A stretch of 6,030 nucleotides of DNA from Hyphomicrobiaceae bacterium (GTDB lineage Bacteria > Pseudomonadota > Alphaproteobacteria > Rhizobiales > JAKIUO01). The notes beneath the pieces are model-generated. The model was not told where the DNA came from and did not search any database. It saw nothing but the letters and a program-made list of their open reading frames with translations. The stretch spans positions 1 through 6,030 of the forward strand of contig JAKIUO010000173.1 in assembly GCA_021647535.1 (NCBI GenBank), in the 5' to 3' direction. This document shows, in pieces, positions 1-5,001 of this stretch (the first letter of the stretch is position 1; every line of letters begins with the position of its first letter). The translations under genes and the position numbers were made by a program.

Positions 1-48
1 GCTCGCGAAAGTGCTGACTCACAATTGATGGCTTCCTATCAGGACTGA
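1..48 (+). other. Possible C-terminal tail of an upstream reading frame
   Basis: Frame 1 is open from the window edge to a TGA at 46-48 and would read ARESADSQLMASYQD. This could be the end of a gene that lies outside the window, or simply left-end sequence of the adjacent IS630 remnant. Fifteen codons are too few to decide, and no family is recognised. The rest of 49-93 contains only the ribosome-binding region of the transposase remnant. Confidence 0.15.
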
Positions 49-93
49 ATGGTGATTCTCTCATAGATGTTTCAACGGCTTGGGAGAGGTGCA

Positions 94-500
94 ATGTCAG
101 GGGCGATCAAATTGCGGGATGATTATAGTGGTGAGGAGTTACGGCGCTTGTCATGCCTTATGCAGACACGGAGGCCATGCAAAAACACCTCGATGAGATC
201 AGCAAAAATGTTGCTCCAAAAGCCCACGCTGTCATCTTGATGGACGGAGCGGGATGGCACAAATCAGGCGATCTCGATATGCCGAAAAATATCTCCTCCA
301 TGATCATCCCGCCCTATTCCCCAGAGCTCAACCCGCTCGAAAATATCTGGCAGTTCCTGCGACAGAGCGATCTCTCAAACCAGGTTTTCGAAGACTATGA
401 CAATATCGTTGATGCCTGCTACGATGCCTGGAAAAGGCTGACACAGGAAACAGGACGGATCACATCAATCGCTTCAAGAAAATGGGTCAATATTAAGGGC
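94..500 (+). pseudogene. IS630-family transposase, internally deleted and frameshifted
   Basis: This is the remnant of a DDE transposase of the IS630/Tc1 superfamily. The start at 94 is preceded by a purine-rich ribosome site (GGGAGAGG, 82-89). It reads MSGAIKLRDDYSGEELRRL, the usual N-terminus of alphaproteobacterial IS630 transposases. Around 144-152 the reading jumps frame into the C-terminal catalytic part, beginning ALVMPYADTEAM. From there the block holds the second catalytic Asp (LMDGAGWH, codon 243-245) and the catalytic Glu (SPELNPLENIW, codon 339-341). The helix-turn-helix region and first catalytic Asp are missing. Full proteins of this type are about 345 residues, so roughly 210 residues are gone (family estimate). 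Similarity ends near the Trp codon at 483-485. The frame then runs on without a stop to 686, so the natural C-terminus or right end is also lost or altered. I could not identify a matching pair of terminal inverted repeats. The element cannot encode an active transposase. Confidence 0.85.
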
Positions 501-542
501 GGCTGGTATTACATACGTCTTGTTTGCCTGACTGTGTCTTGT

Positions 543-561
543 TGCCAAAAAGGCACTTTTT
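543..561 (+). terminator. Weak terminator-like hairpin after the IS remnant
   Basis: TGCC (543-546) and GGCA (552-555) can pair around a five-A loop and are followed by CTTTTT (556-561). The stem is only four base pairs, so termination would be inefficient. It would separate transcription of the transposase remnant from the hypothetical gene at 665. The rest of 501-664 contains an inverted repeat GGCCA/TGGCC (593-597 with 604-608) but no promoter that I find convincing. Confidence 0.25.
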
Positions 562-664
562 CTCTACGCGGTCCCAGCCTGCGCCCCCTTTTGGCCACAA
601 AGCTGGCCCTATCTTCGAGCAGCGAGGCGCTGATTCGAATTGTGGCAGGTGGAGAAGAAACAAA

Positions 665-1084
665 ATGGCAGATGGCTATAGTGTAGGGCAATCCTGGATT
701 TATGAAGCGCCAAGAGGATTTGAGAACTCGCGCATTATTATAGGTGCCATATTGACTTTTGCCAGTCACGAGCCGGTGATCTGTGCCTCTGTAACAAGCG
801 CCCCTATGCTTGATGCCAGCGGCGAGGTCCATCCTTTGACGATCCCTTTCCTGCCTTTTTCCAAAACAGCCTTCGACCAGACCGTGCTTGATCTGGAAGG
901 CACCAAGGATGTGCCCGAAGCTTTTAGCGAAAATTATAAAAGCTGGAAAAGAGATGCCAAGGGCCTTGGCTTTATCAATATCCCCTTCAAGGGATTGTTG
1001 CGCGATATGGTCGAAGGGCTTGGCGAGCAACAGAAAAATGCCCGCCAGAAAACAGGCGACATGGCCTGTATTAAGGATCATTAG
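665..1084 (+). CDS. Hypothetical protein, 139 residues
   Basis: I do not recognise this protein and assign no function. The frame is open further upstream (to 524), but ATG 665 is chosen because GGAGAAG at 651-657 sits at proper ribosome-binding distance and the upstream extension has low-complexity, non-protein-like composition. The product starts MADGYSVGQSWIYEAP. Residues about 5-60 look like alternating beta-strand sequence (GQSWIYEAP, SRIIIGAILTF, EPVICASVTSAPM). The C-terminal half is charged and probably helical (YKSWKRDAKG, LRDMVEGLGEQQKN). There is no signal peptide or membrane segment, so it should be cytoplasmic. It lies 38 nt ahead of the DUF2269-like membrane gene on the same strand with no terminator between, so the two are probably co-transcribed. 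A longer antisense frame covers the same region but lacks comparable start signals. Confidence 0.7.
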   Translation: MADGYSVGQSWIYEAPRGFENSRIIIGAILTFASHEPVICASVTSAPMLDASGEVHPLTIPFLPFSKTAFDQTVLDLEGTKDVPEAFSENYKSWKRDAKGLGFINIPFKGLLRDMVEGLGEQQKNARQKTGDMACIKDH

Positions 1085-1122
1085 TCTGGCCAGCAGTTTG
1101 GCGATAAGGGTAAGGTTGAGGC

Positions 1123-1692
1123 ATGGAGTTATATCCTTTTTTAAAATTGGCACATATCATCGGTTTTATTCTGCTTGGTGGTGGTCTGCTGGCTGTATGG
1201 GTGTCGGAATTTCAGGCCTATCGCACCAATGAAATAGGGGTGTTTGCCGAAAGCTCGCGCTATACCGCTATTTTTTATGATTTCCTGGTTATTCCAGGAG
1301 CAATCACTGTGGCTCTTTCTGGTTTTTTTCTGGTGCGAAATCTGGGTTTGGGATTTTTTGAAGAGCCTTGGCTGATGACCATGTGGGGACTGTTTCTCTT
1401 TGAGTTTATCGAGGGCAACACGATCACGCGCTTTCAATTTCAAAAAACTCTACGCCGTTCGAAAAAGGCGTTGGAGGAGGGCAAGTCCTTGACTGTGGAC
1501 GTGCGCGAGGAGGCCCGCAGTCTGGTCAACCGGATCGTTCATTTCCTCGACCTGCCTATGATCGTAGTGATCGTCTATTGCGGCACCGTGCGCCCGGATA
1601 GCTGGCCGCCTATTCTTCTTGTCATAAGCATGGCGCTGATCGTTACGGCCCTGCTTGTCTATTTCATTCCGCGACTGGCCCGTGCGAGCTAA
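1123..1692 (+). CDS. DUF2269-like integral membrane protein
   Basis: A 189-residue inner-membrane protein that resembles the DUF2269 family of predicted integral membrane proteins, whose function is unknown. Hydrophobic segments lie near residues 5-27 (KLAHIIGFILLGGGLLAVW), 49-71 (FLVIPGAITVALSGFFLV), 83-97 (WLMTMWGLFLFEF), 141-156 (FLDLPMIVVIVYCG) and 162-183, giving four or five spans. The loop at about 103-137 is strongly basic and charged (LRRSKKALEEGK, VREEARSLVNR) and is probably cytoplasmic. The His in the first span (KLAHIIGF) and the Pro-Gly in the second (VIPGAITVALSG) match the pattern I associate with the family. ATG 1123 is preceded by AAGG and GAGG motifs (1112-1121). It follows the 139-residue gene by 38 nt and ends 8 nt before a strong terminator module, so it is the last gene of its transcript. 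Confidence 0.75.
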   Translation: MELYPFLKLAHIIGFILLGGGLLAVWVSEFQAYRTNEIGVFAESSRYTAIFYDFLVIPGAITVALSGFFLVRNLGLGFFEEPWLMTMWGLFLFEFIEGNTITRFQFQKTLRRSKKALEEGKSLTVDVREEARSLVNRIVHFLDLPMIVVIVYCGTVRPDSWPPILLVISMALIVTALLVYFIPRLARAS

Positions 1693-1700
1693 CCAGAAAA

Positions 1701-1774
1701 TTGCTGCGCAAATGGGCTGCCGCCCACACCCGTTTGGAGGAAGTATCCTCCAAACCACCTCTTTTTTGTTTTTT
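1701..1774 (+). terminator. Three-hairpin terminator module, copy A (plus strand)
   Basis: Starting 8 nt after the stop of the DUF2269-like gene, three hairpins follow in series. They are TTGC-TGC-GCAA (1701-1711), TGGGC-TGCC-GCCCA (1713-1726), then after CACCC a perfect 10-bp stem GTTTGGAGGA/TCCTCCAAAC (1732-1741 with 1746-1755). CACCTC and two T-runs (1762-1767, 1769-1774) come next. The last stem plus T-run is a textbook rho-independent terminator. The whole block matches copy B on the opposite strand in order and spacing, so it is also one unit of a structured repeat. Confidence 0.85.
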
Positions 1775-1846
1775 AAAAATAGAAAGGGGTGGGTCTGGGA
1801 GATCTTCTCCCAGCTGGGTGCGGGACTGGTCCCGCTTGCGCAGCAA
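1775..1846 (-). terminator. Three-hairpin terminator module, copy B (minus strand)
   Basis: Read on the minus strand from 1846, 7 nt after the metZ stop, the same series occurs. TTGCTGCGCAA (1846-1836) is identical to copy A. Next comes a GC-rich hairpin GCGGGAC/GTCCCGC (arms 1829-1835 and 1820-1826) and CACCC. Then an 8-bp stem CTGGGAGA/TCTCCCAG (arms 1795-1802 and 1806-1813) is followed by ACCCACCCC and the U-rich tract TTTCTATTTTT (1785-1775). It serves as the metZ terminator. The U-tract starts about nine bases after the stem, so termination may be less sharp than in copy A. Confidence 0.75.
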
Positions 1847-1853
1847 GTCTTTC

Positions 1854-3050
1854 CTAACCAAGCGCCGTTCCCAGGTCATCCATAAGATCGCTTGCGTCTT
1901 CAAGGCCAACCGACAGGCGGACCAGCGCCGGGGTGATGCGAAGATCGGCCCGCTCTTTATTGCTGAGGCGTTGATGGGTGGTGGTGACGGGATGGGTGAT
2001 CAGGCTTTTGGCATCGCCCAGATTATTGCAGATCTTGACGATGGACAATTTGTTCATAAAGGCAAAGGCGGCCTCTTGCCCGCCCTTTAGTTCAAACGCC
2101 ACCAGCGGTCCGCCATCGCCGCCCATTTGTTTTTCGCACAAATCATGCTGTGGGTGTTCCTTGTGGCCGGGATAGATGACTCGTTCTATGGCTTTGTGGC
2201 CTTTTAAGAAATCGGCGACTTTTTTGGCGTTGCTGCAATGCTGGCGCACGCGGATTGACAGGGTTTCCAGCCCTTTGAGCATCACCCAGGCATTGAATGG
2301 GCTCAGCGAGGGGCCGGTCTGGCGGATATATTGCATCAGATCGCCTTCAATATAATCTTTGTCGCCGAGCACAATACCGCCCAGACAGCGCCCTTGACCA
2401 TCAATATGTTTGGTGGCCGAATAAAGCACGATGTCAGTGCCGAGCAAAAACGGCTGTTGCAAAACCGGCGTGGCAAAAACATTATCGACCACAAGTTTGG
2501 CATCGACTGAGTGGGCAATCTTGGCGACGGCTTTGATGTCAATCAGCTCCAGCGTCGGGTTGGTCGGGGTTTCCAGAAAAACCAGTTTTGTGTTTTTGCG
2601 TATGCCTTTTTGCCAGGCGTCAAGGTCGCCGCCATCAACCAATGTGGTTTCGACGCCATAGCGCGGCAGCAATTCGTTGAGCAGATAGAGCGAGGCACCG
2701 AACAGGGCACGCGATGCCAGTACATGATCTCCGGCCTTCAACAGGCTCATGAAAACGGCATTGACCGCCGCCATACCCGAGCTTGTCGCCATCGCCGCCT
2801 GCGCCCCTTCGAGCAAACGCATACGCTCTTCAAACATGGTGACGGTGGGATTGCCATAGCGCGAATAAATATAGCCTTCCGCATCACCGGTAAAGCGCTT
2901 GGCGGCTTCCTCGGGGGAGGGGTAAACATAGCTGGAGGTGAGATAAAGCGCTTCAGAGGTTTCACCATATTGGCTGCGCATCTCGCCCGCGCCATGGATC
3001 ATGCGGGTGTCAGCGCGCCAGTTGTTATGGTCTTTTCGATCATCAGCCAT
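1854..3050 (-). CDS. metZ: O-succinylhomoserine sulfhydrylase
   Basis: A 398-residue cytoplasmic PLP enzyme of the Cys/Met metabolism family. It is expected to convert O-succinylhomoserine and sulfide to homocysteine, the direct sulfhydrylation route to methionine. Seen in the sequence: the cofactor-phosphate motif SRYGNPT (residues 63-69), the SSGMAAV segment, the D of KLVVDNVFATP, and the PLP lysine in YSATKHIDGQGRCLGG (Lys214, codon 2409-2411). The GQGRCLGG block after the lysine is characteristic of MetZ rather than MetB or MetC, although a MetB/MetY-like specificity cannot be excluded from sequence alone. ATG 3050 is chosen because AAGGAG lies just upstream (about 3059-3064) and the protein then begins MADDRKDHNNWRADTRMIHG. 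An in-frame upstream start at 3164 would translate through the terminator and riboswitch. Length is normal and the gene is intact. It is controlled by the SAM-II leader upstream and ends at terminator copy B. Confidence 0.93.
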   Translation of the reverse strand: MADDRKDHNNWRADTRMIHGAGEMRSQYGETSEALYLTSSYVYPSPEEAAKRFTGDAEGYIYSRYGNPTVTMFEERMRLLEGAQAAMATSSGMAAVNAVFMSLLKAGDHVLASRALFGASLYLLNELLPRYGVETTLVDGGDLDAWQKGIRKNTKLVFLETPTNPTLELIDIKAVAKIAHSVDAKLVVDNVFATPVLQQPFLLGTDIVLYSATKHIDGQGRCLGGIVLGDKDYIEGDLMQYIRQTGPSLSPFNAWVMLKGLETLSIRVRQHCSNAKKVADFLKGHKAIERVIYPGHKEHPQHDLCEKQMGGDGGPLVAFELKGGQEAAFAFMNKLSIVKICNNLGDAKSLITHPVTTTHQRLSNKERADLRITPALVRLSVGLEDASDLMDDLGTALG

Positions 3051-3088
3051 TTGCAGGCTCCTTTTCTTGTCTTCACACCACAGGGCAT

Positions 3089-3124
3089 AAAAAAACCCCA
3101 ACCGGACCGAAGCCAAGCCAGGGG
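3089..3124 (-). terminator. Attenuator terminator between SAM-II aptamer and metZ
   Basis: On the minus strand, CCCC (3124-3121) pairs with GGGG (3099-3096). The arms continue through G-U and G-C pairs with one bulge and one mismatch, to a C-UUCG-G tetraloop. Seven T residues follow directly (3095-3089). This is an intrinsic terminator inside the metZ leader. The segment GACCGAG directly 3' of the aptamer (3155-3149) is complementary to TTCGGTC inside the hairpin (3111-3105) and is a candidate antiterminator, so the switch probably acts on transcription. Confidence 0.8.
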
Positions 3125-3154
3125 AAAAACCACCATGCACGCTTGTAGCTCGGT

Positions 3155-3206
3155 CTTTTAGCAACTTGTTTTATGTGGCTGCAAGCCAACCGGCCAAATC
3201 ACCACG
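3155..3206 (-). promoter_or_regulatory. SAM-II riboswitch aptamer in the metZ leader
   Basis: The minus-strand sequence carries the SAM-II signature: GTGGTGATTTGG..., then GGCTTGCAGCCAC, then an A-rich link and AAGTTGCTAAAAG. The P1 stem is GUGGU (3205-3201) with GCCAC (3179-3175). The pseudoknot P2 is GGCUUG (3187-3182) with CAAGUU (3168-3163), six pairs including two G-U. The conserved 3' GCUAAA lies at 3162-3157. SAM-II aptamers are about 52 nt and sit ahead of methionine-synthesis genes, mainly in alphaproteobacteria, which fits the size, the position 105 nt before metZ, and the gene. High SAM should fold the aptamer and reduce metZ expression. Confidence 0.92.
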
Positions 3207-3212
3207 AAAGAG

Positions 3213-3241
3213 ATTAAGAACCAGTTCCGACTTGGCGTCAA
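3213..3241 (-). promoter_or_regulatory. Candidate sigma-70 promoter of metZ
   Basis: The minus strand shows TTGACG (3241-3236), a 17-nt spacer, and CTTAAT (3218-3213). The match is 5 of 6 for the -35 box and 4 of 6 for the -10 box. Transcription would start near 3206, exactly where the SAM-II aptamer begins. That agreement supports the assignment. Confidence 0.6.
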
Positions 3242-3276
3242 GCAAGAAAACCGCTAGAGCTTTGTCAATTGGCATT

Positions 3277-3387
3277 TGCGCCTGACGGCGCATGTCTTCG
3301 CCAGACGGGCTGCTTATGCAGCAGGCAGAAGGGGCTAGCCCCTTCACCCCAATACATGCACCAATGGGTGTAGTTGCGGCTTTTTTT
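3277..3387 (+). repeat. Hairpin string with T-run between metZ and dcd; possible third module copy
   Basis: This non-coding stretch of the divergent region contains four hairpins in series: TGCGCC-TGAC-GGCGCA (3277-3292), CTGC-TTAT-GCAG (3310-3321), the perfect 18-nt palindrome GAAGGGGCTAGCCCCTTC (3328-3345) followed by ACCCC, and CACC-AATG-GGTG (3359-3370). A run of seven T (3381-3387) ends the string. The last three hairpins, the ACCCC linker and the T-run echo modules A and B, though sequence identity is low. No gene lies upstream on this strand to be terminated. It could belong to an untranslated RNA or to the dcd leader. I find no convincing dcd promoter here. Confidence 0.4.
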
Positions 3388-3407
3388 AGGGACATAAGAG
3401 GCATTTC

Positions 3408-4499
3408 ATGACAGGCATTTTGCCAGCGCACGCCATTGAGCGCTTGATCGAACGCAAGACCATTTCGTTAGCCCATCCGGTGGCCAAGGGGCAAATCCAG
3501 CCCGCCTCGCTCGATCTTCGTCTGGGCAAGGTGGCGTATCGGGTGCGCGCCAGCTTTTTGCCGGGGCCGGGGGTGCTGGTACAAGACCGTATTGATGATC
3601 TGGAAATGCACAAGATTGATCTGTCCAGCGGCGGGGCCGTGCTGGAGCGTGACTGCGTTTATATTGTGCCGCTGCAAGAAAGTCTGGCGCTCGATGCTAC
3701 GCTTTGTGCTTTGACCAATCCGAAAAGCTCAACGGGACGGCTCGATGTTTTTACACGGGTGATTTGTGATGGTTCGCGGGCTTTCGACCAGATCGGTGCG
3801 GGCTATGAGGGGCCGCTTTATGCCGAGATTTGCCCGCAGACGTTTCCGGTGCTGGTGCGCGAGGGCTCGCGTTTATCGCAAATCCGTTTTCGCGAAGAGG
3901 GCGCGGGAGAAGAGGACAAACCAGTGCTGGCTGACTATCCAGAGCTGCTCGAACTGGCAAAAGCGAATGACACCTTGATGCATATGAGCGGCATTGCCTT
4001 ATCTGTCGAACTGCGGGGCACAGGGGGCGAGGATCTTATCGGTTATCGGGCCAAAAAACATACGGGCGTTGTTGATGTGGATGCGCCGAACTCTTGCAAA
4101 ATTCTCGATTATTGGGAGCCGATCACCTCGCGTGGAGGGCGCCACCTCGTCCTTGATCCTGATGAATTTTACATTCTGGCTTCCAAGGAATCGGTTCATG
4201 TGCCGCCGGAATATGCTGCTGAAATGGTGCCGTTCAATCCGCTGGTGGGTGAGTTTCGTGTCCATTATGCCGGTTTTTTTGATCCGGGATTTGGCCACAG
4301 CTCATCTGGTGGCAGCGGCTCAAAAGCCGTTCTGGAAGTGCGCTCTCACAAGGTACCGTTTATTCTGGAAGACGGCCAGATTATCGGCCATCTCATTTAC
4401 GAGCATTTGAGCGAGCTGCCCCGCCAGCTCTATGGCAGCGATATCGGTTCCCACTATCAGGCGCAGGGTTTAAAGCTCTCCAAGCATTTCACCCCCTGA
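3408..4499 (+). CDS. dcd: 2'-deoxycytidine 5'-triphosphate deaminase, long two-domain form
   Basis: A 363-residue cytoplasmic enzyme expected to deaminate dCTP to dUTP, supplying dUMP for thymidylate synthesis. Ordinary Dcd proteins are about 190 residues. This is the longer form found in alphaproteobacteria, in which two dUTPase-like folds are joined. N-half motifs: QPASLDLRLG (31-40), NPKSSTGRLD (104-113, carrying the Ser and Arg of the Dcd active-site motif), and EGPLYAEI (Glu140, in the place of the catalytic Glu of short Dcd by analogy). C-half motifs: DEFYILASKESVHVPPEYAAEM, AGFFDPGFG, then AVLEVRSHKVPFILEDGQIIGHLIYEHL, with a corresponding Glu at 310. The C-half lacks the SSxxR motif. 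ATG 3408 follows AGAGG (3397-3401) at suitable distance. The gene is divergent from metZ and intact. Confidence 0.9.
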   Translation: MTGILPAHAIERLIERKTISLAHPVAKGQIQPASLDLRLGKVAYRVRASFLPGPGVLVQDRIDDLEMHKIDLSSGGAVLERDCVYIVPLQESLALDATLCALTNPKSSTGRLDVFTRVICDGSRAFDQIGAGYEGPLYAEICPQTFPVLVREGSRLSQIRFREEGAGEEDKPVLADYPELLELAKANDTLMHMSGIALSVELRGTGGEDLIGYRAKKHTGVVDVDAPNSCKILDYWEPITSRGGRHLVLDPDEFYILASKESVHVPPEYAAEMVPFNPLVGEFRVHYAGFFDPGFGHSSSGGSGSKAVLEVRSHKVPFILEDGQIIGHLIYEHLSELPRQLYGSDIGSHYQAQGLKLSKHFTP

Positions 4500-4549
4500 T
4501 TGAGGAAACATGCGGGCAGGATTACAAACCCGGCCCGACACAGCATCTC

Positions 4550-4795
4550 TCAATGATCAACCAGATCGAGACGTTTTTCTATGCGGGCCAGGCGGTCGTC
4601 CTGACGGTCTTGTTTGAGTGCCTGATGGGCGAGTATTTCATGAATATCAGCCTGACCGCGCTCCAGTGCTGCAATGCGGTTTTCCAGCTTGCTCATGCGG
4701 AACTTTATATCGGCCATATCCTGTTCAATATTGCCAATTGACTGACGGATGGCCCGCAAATGCTCTAGCACCAGATTTTCGGTGTTTTCGTTCAT
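4550..4795 (-). CDS. Small coiled-coil protein of unknown function
   Basis: An 81-residue acidic/basic, wholly helical protein beginning MNENTENLVLEHLRAIRQSI. Leu, Ile, Met and Val recur at heptad spacing (IGNIEQDMADIKFRMSKLENRIAALERG) over residues about 10-75, so a parallel or antiparallel coiled coil is expected. No signal peptide or membrane span is present. The N-terminal ENTENLVLEHLRAIR block resembles small conserved alphaproteobacterial hypothetical proteins, none with a role that I know. ATG 4795 is preferred over the in-frame TTG at 4816, because a promoter (4802-4830) places the transcription start at or just before 4795 and homologues as I recall them begin at this Met. It converges with dcd, leaving 50 nt in which I see no strong terminator, and diverges from glyA. 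Confidence 0.75.
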   Translation of the reverse strand: MNENTENLVLEHLRAIRQSIGNIEQDMADIKFRMSKLENRIAALERGQADIHEILAHQALKQDRQDDRLARIEKRLDLVDH

Positions 4796-4801
4796 ACCTT
4801 C

Positions 4802-4830
4802 AATATTGCGTGCCAAGCTGGTAAAGTCAA
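4802..4830 (-). promoter_or_regulatory. Candidate promoter of the coiled-coil gene, implying a leaderless mRNA
   Basis: On the minus strand TTGACT (4830-4825) is followed by a 17-nt spacer and AATATT (4807-4802), matching sigma-70 boxes at 5 of 6 and 4 of 6. Only six bases separate the -10 box from ATG 4795, so the RNA would start at or within a base of the initiator. The AAGG just before the ATG is too close to act as a ribosome site. Confidence 0.5.
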
Positions 4831-5001
4831 ACTGCGACCGGGCAGGATTTGGTGGATGATCGCCGTTCCTCTAAGGCTTTGTCTTGTTGACCATGTCCTG
4901 TTCATGTTAAAGCACAGGCGAAATGATCAATTGACTGGCGGGCGGGTTCTTGTCCTGTGTGCCGGTTCACTCCAGAACAAGTCAGAACAGGGGATCTCGC
5001 C
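4817..5001. other. Intergenic region upstream of glyA with repeated CCTGT/ACAGG motifs
   Basis: CCTGT occurs at 4897-4901 and 4954-4958, and its complement ACAGG at 4914-4918 and 4987-4991. CAGAACA is directly repeated at 4973-4979 and 4983-4989. The first pair could form a hairpin with a 12-nt loop. The second could pair 4954-4958 with 4987-4991, next to the GGGG (4990-4993) that serves as the glyA ribosome site. I see no glycine riboswitch and no promoter with good boxes and spacing. Confidence 0.3.

Larger units (their letters stand above)
1701..1846. repeat. Tail-to-tail pair of structured intergenic repeats
   Basis: Copies A and B abut at a TTTTTTAAAAA centre (1769-1779) and form a 146-nt imperfect inverted repeat that fills the gap between two converging genes. 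The first hairpin (11 of 11 bases) and the CACCC linker are identical between copies. The second and third hairpins differ in sequence but keep their pairing and almost the same size. The pattern suggests an RNA-structure-selected repeat family rather than a simple palindrome. Confidence 0.75.

Noticed and set aside
620..650. tRNA-like T-loop motif (GATTCGAAT) near 631-639
   Set aside because: The flanking bases do not form a T-arm stem, and no acceptor or anticodon arm can be drawn on either strand.
509..1153. A 214-codon antisense reading frame opposite the 139-residue gene
   Set aside because: It has no good ribosome site, its product looks like a reversed-strand shadow (mixed Cys, Arg and His runs), and it would overlap the start of the DUF2269-like gene. 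The plus-strand gene has a GGAG site and a sensible operon position.
3050..3135. Leader peptide starting at ATG 3135 in the metZ leader
   Set aside because: The frame is not rich in Met codons, has no ribosome site, and does not stop ahead of metZ. The SAM-II aptamer already explains the attenuator.
3051..3164. Longer N-terminus for MetZ starting at 3164
   Set aside because: It would translate through the terminator and end inside the SAM-II aptamer. The shorter start has AAGGAG and gives a normal MetZ N-terminus.
3171..3431. 86-codon minus-strand reading frame between metZ and dcd
   Set aside because: It overlaps the riboswitch, the metZ promoter and the hairpin string, and its product resembles no protein I know.
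4500..4549. Possible bidirectional terminator between dcd and the coiled-coil gene (CGGGC/GCCCG at 4513-4517 and 4533-4537)
   Set aside because: The loop is long, pairing is short, and there is no T-run on either side, so I did not list it as a terminator.
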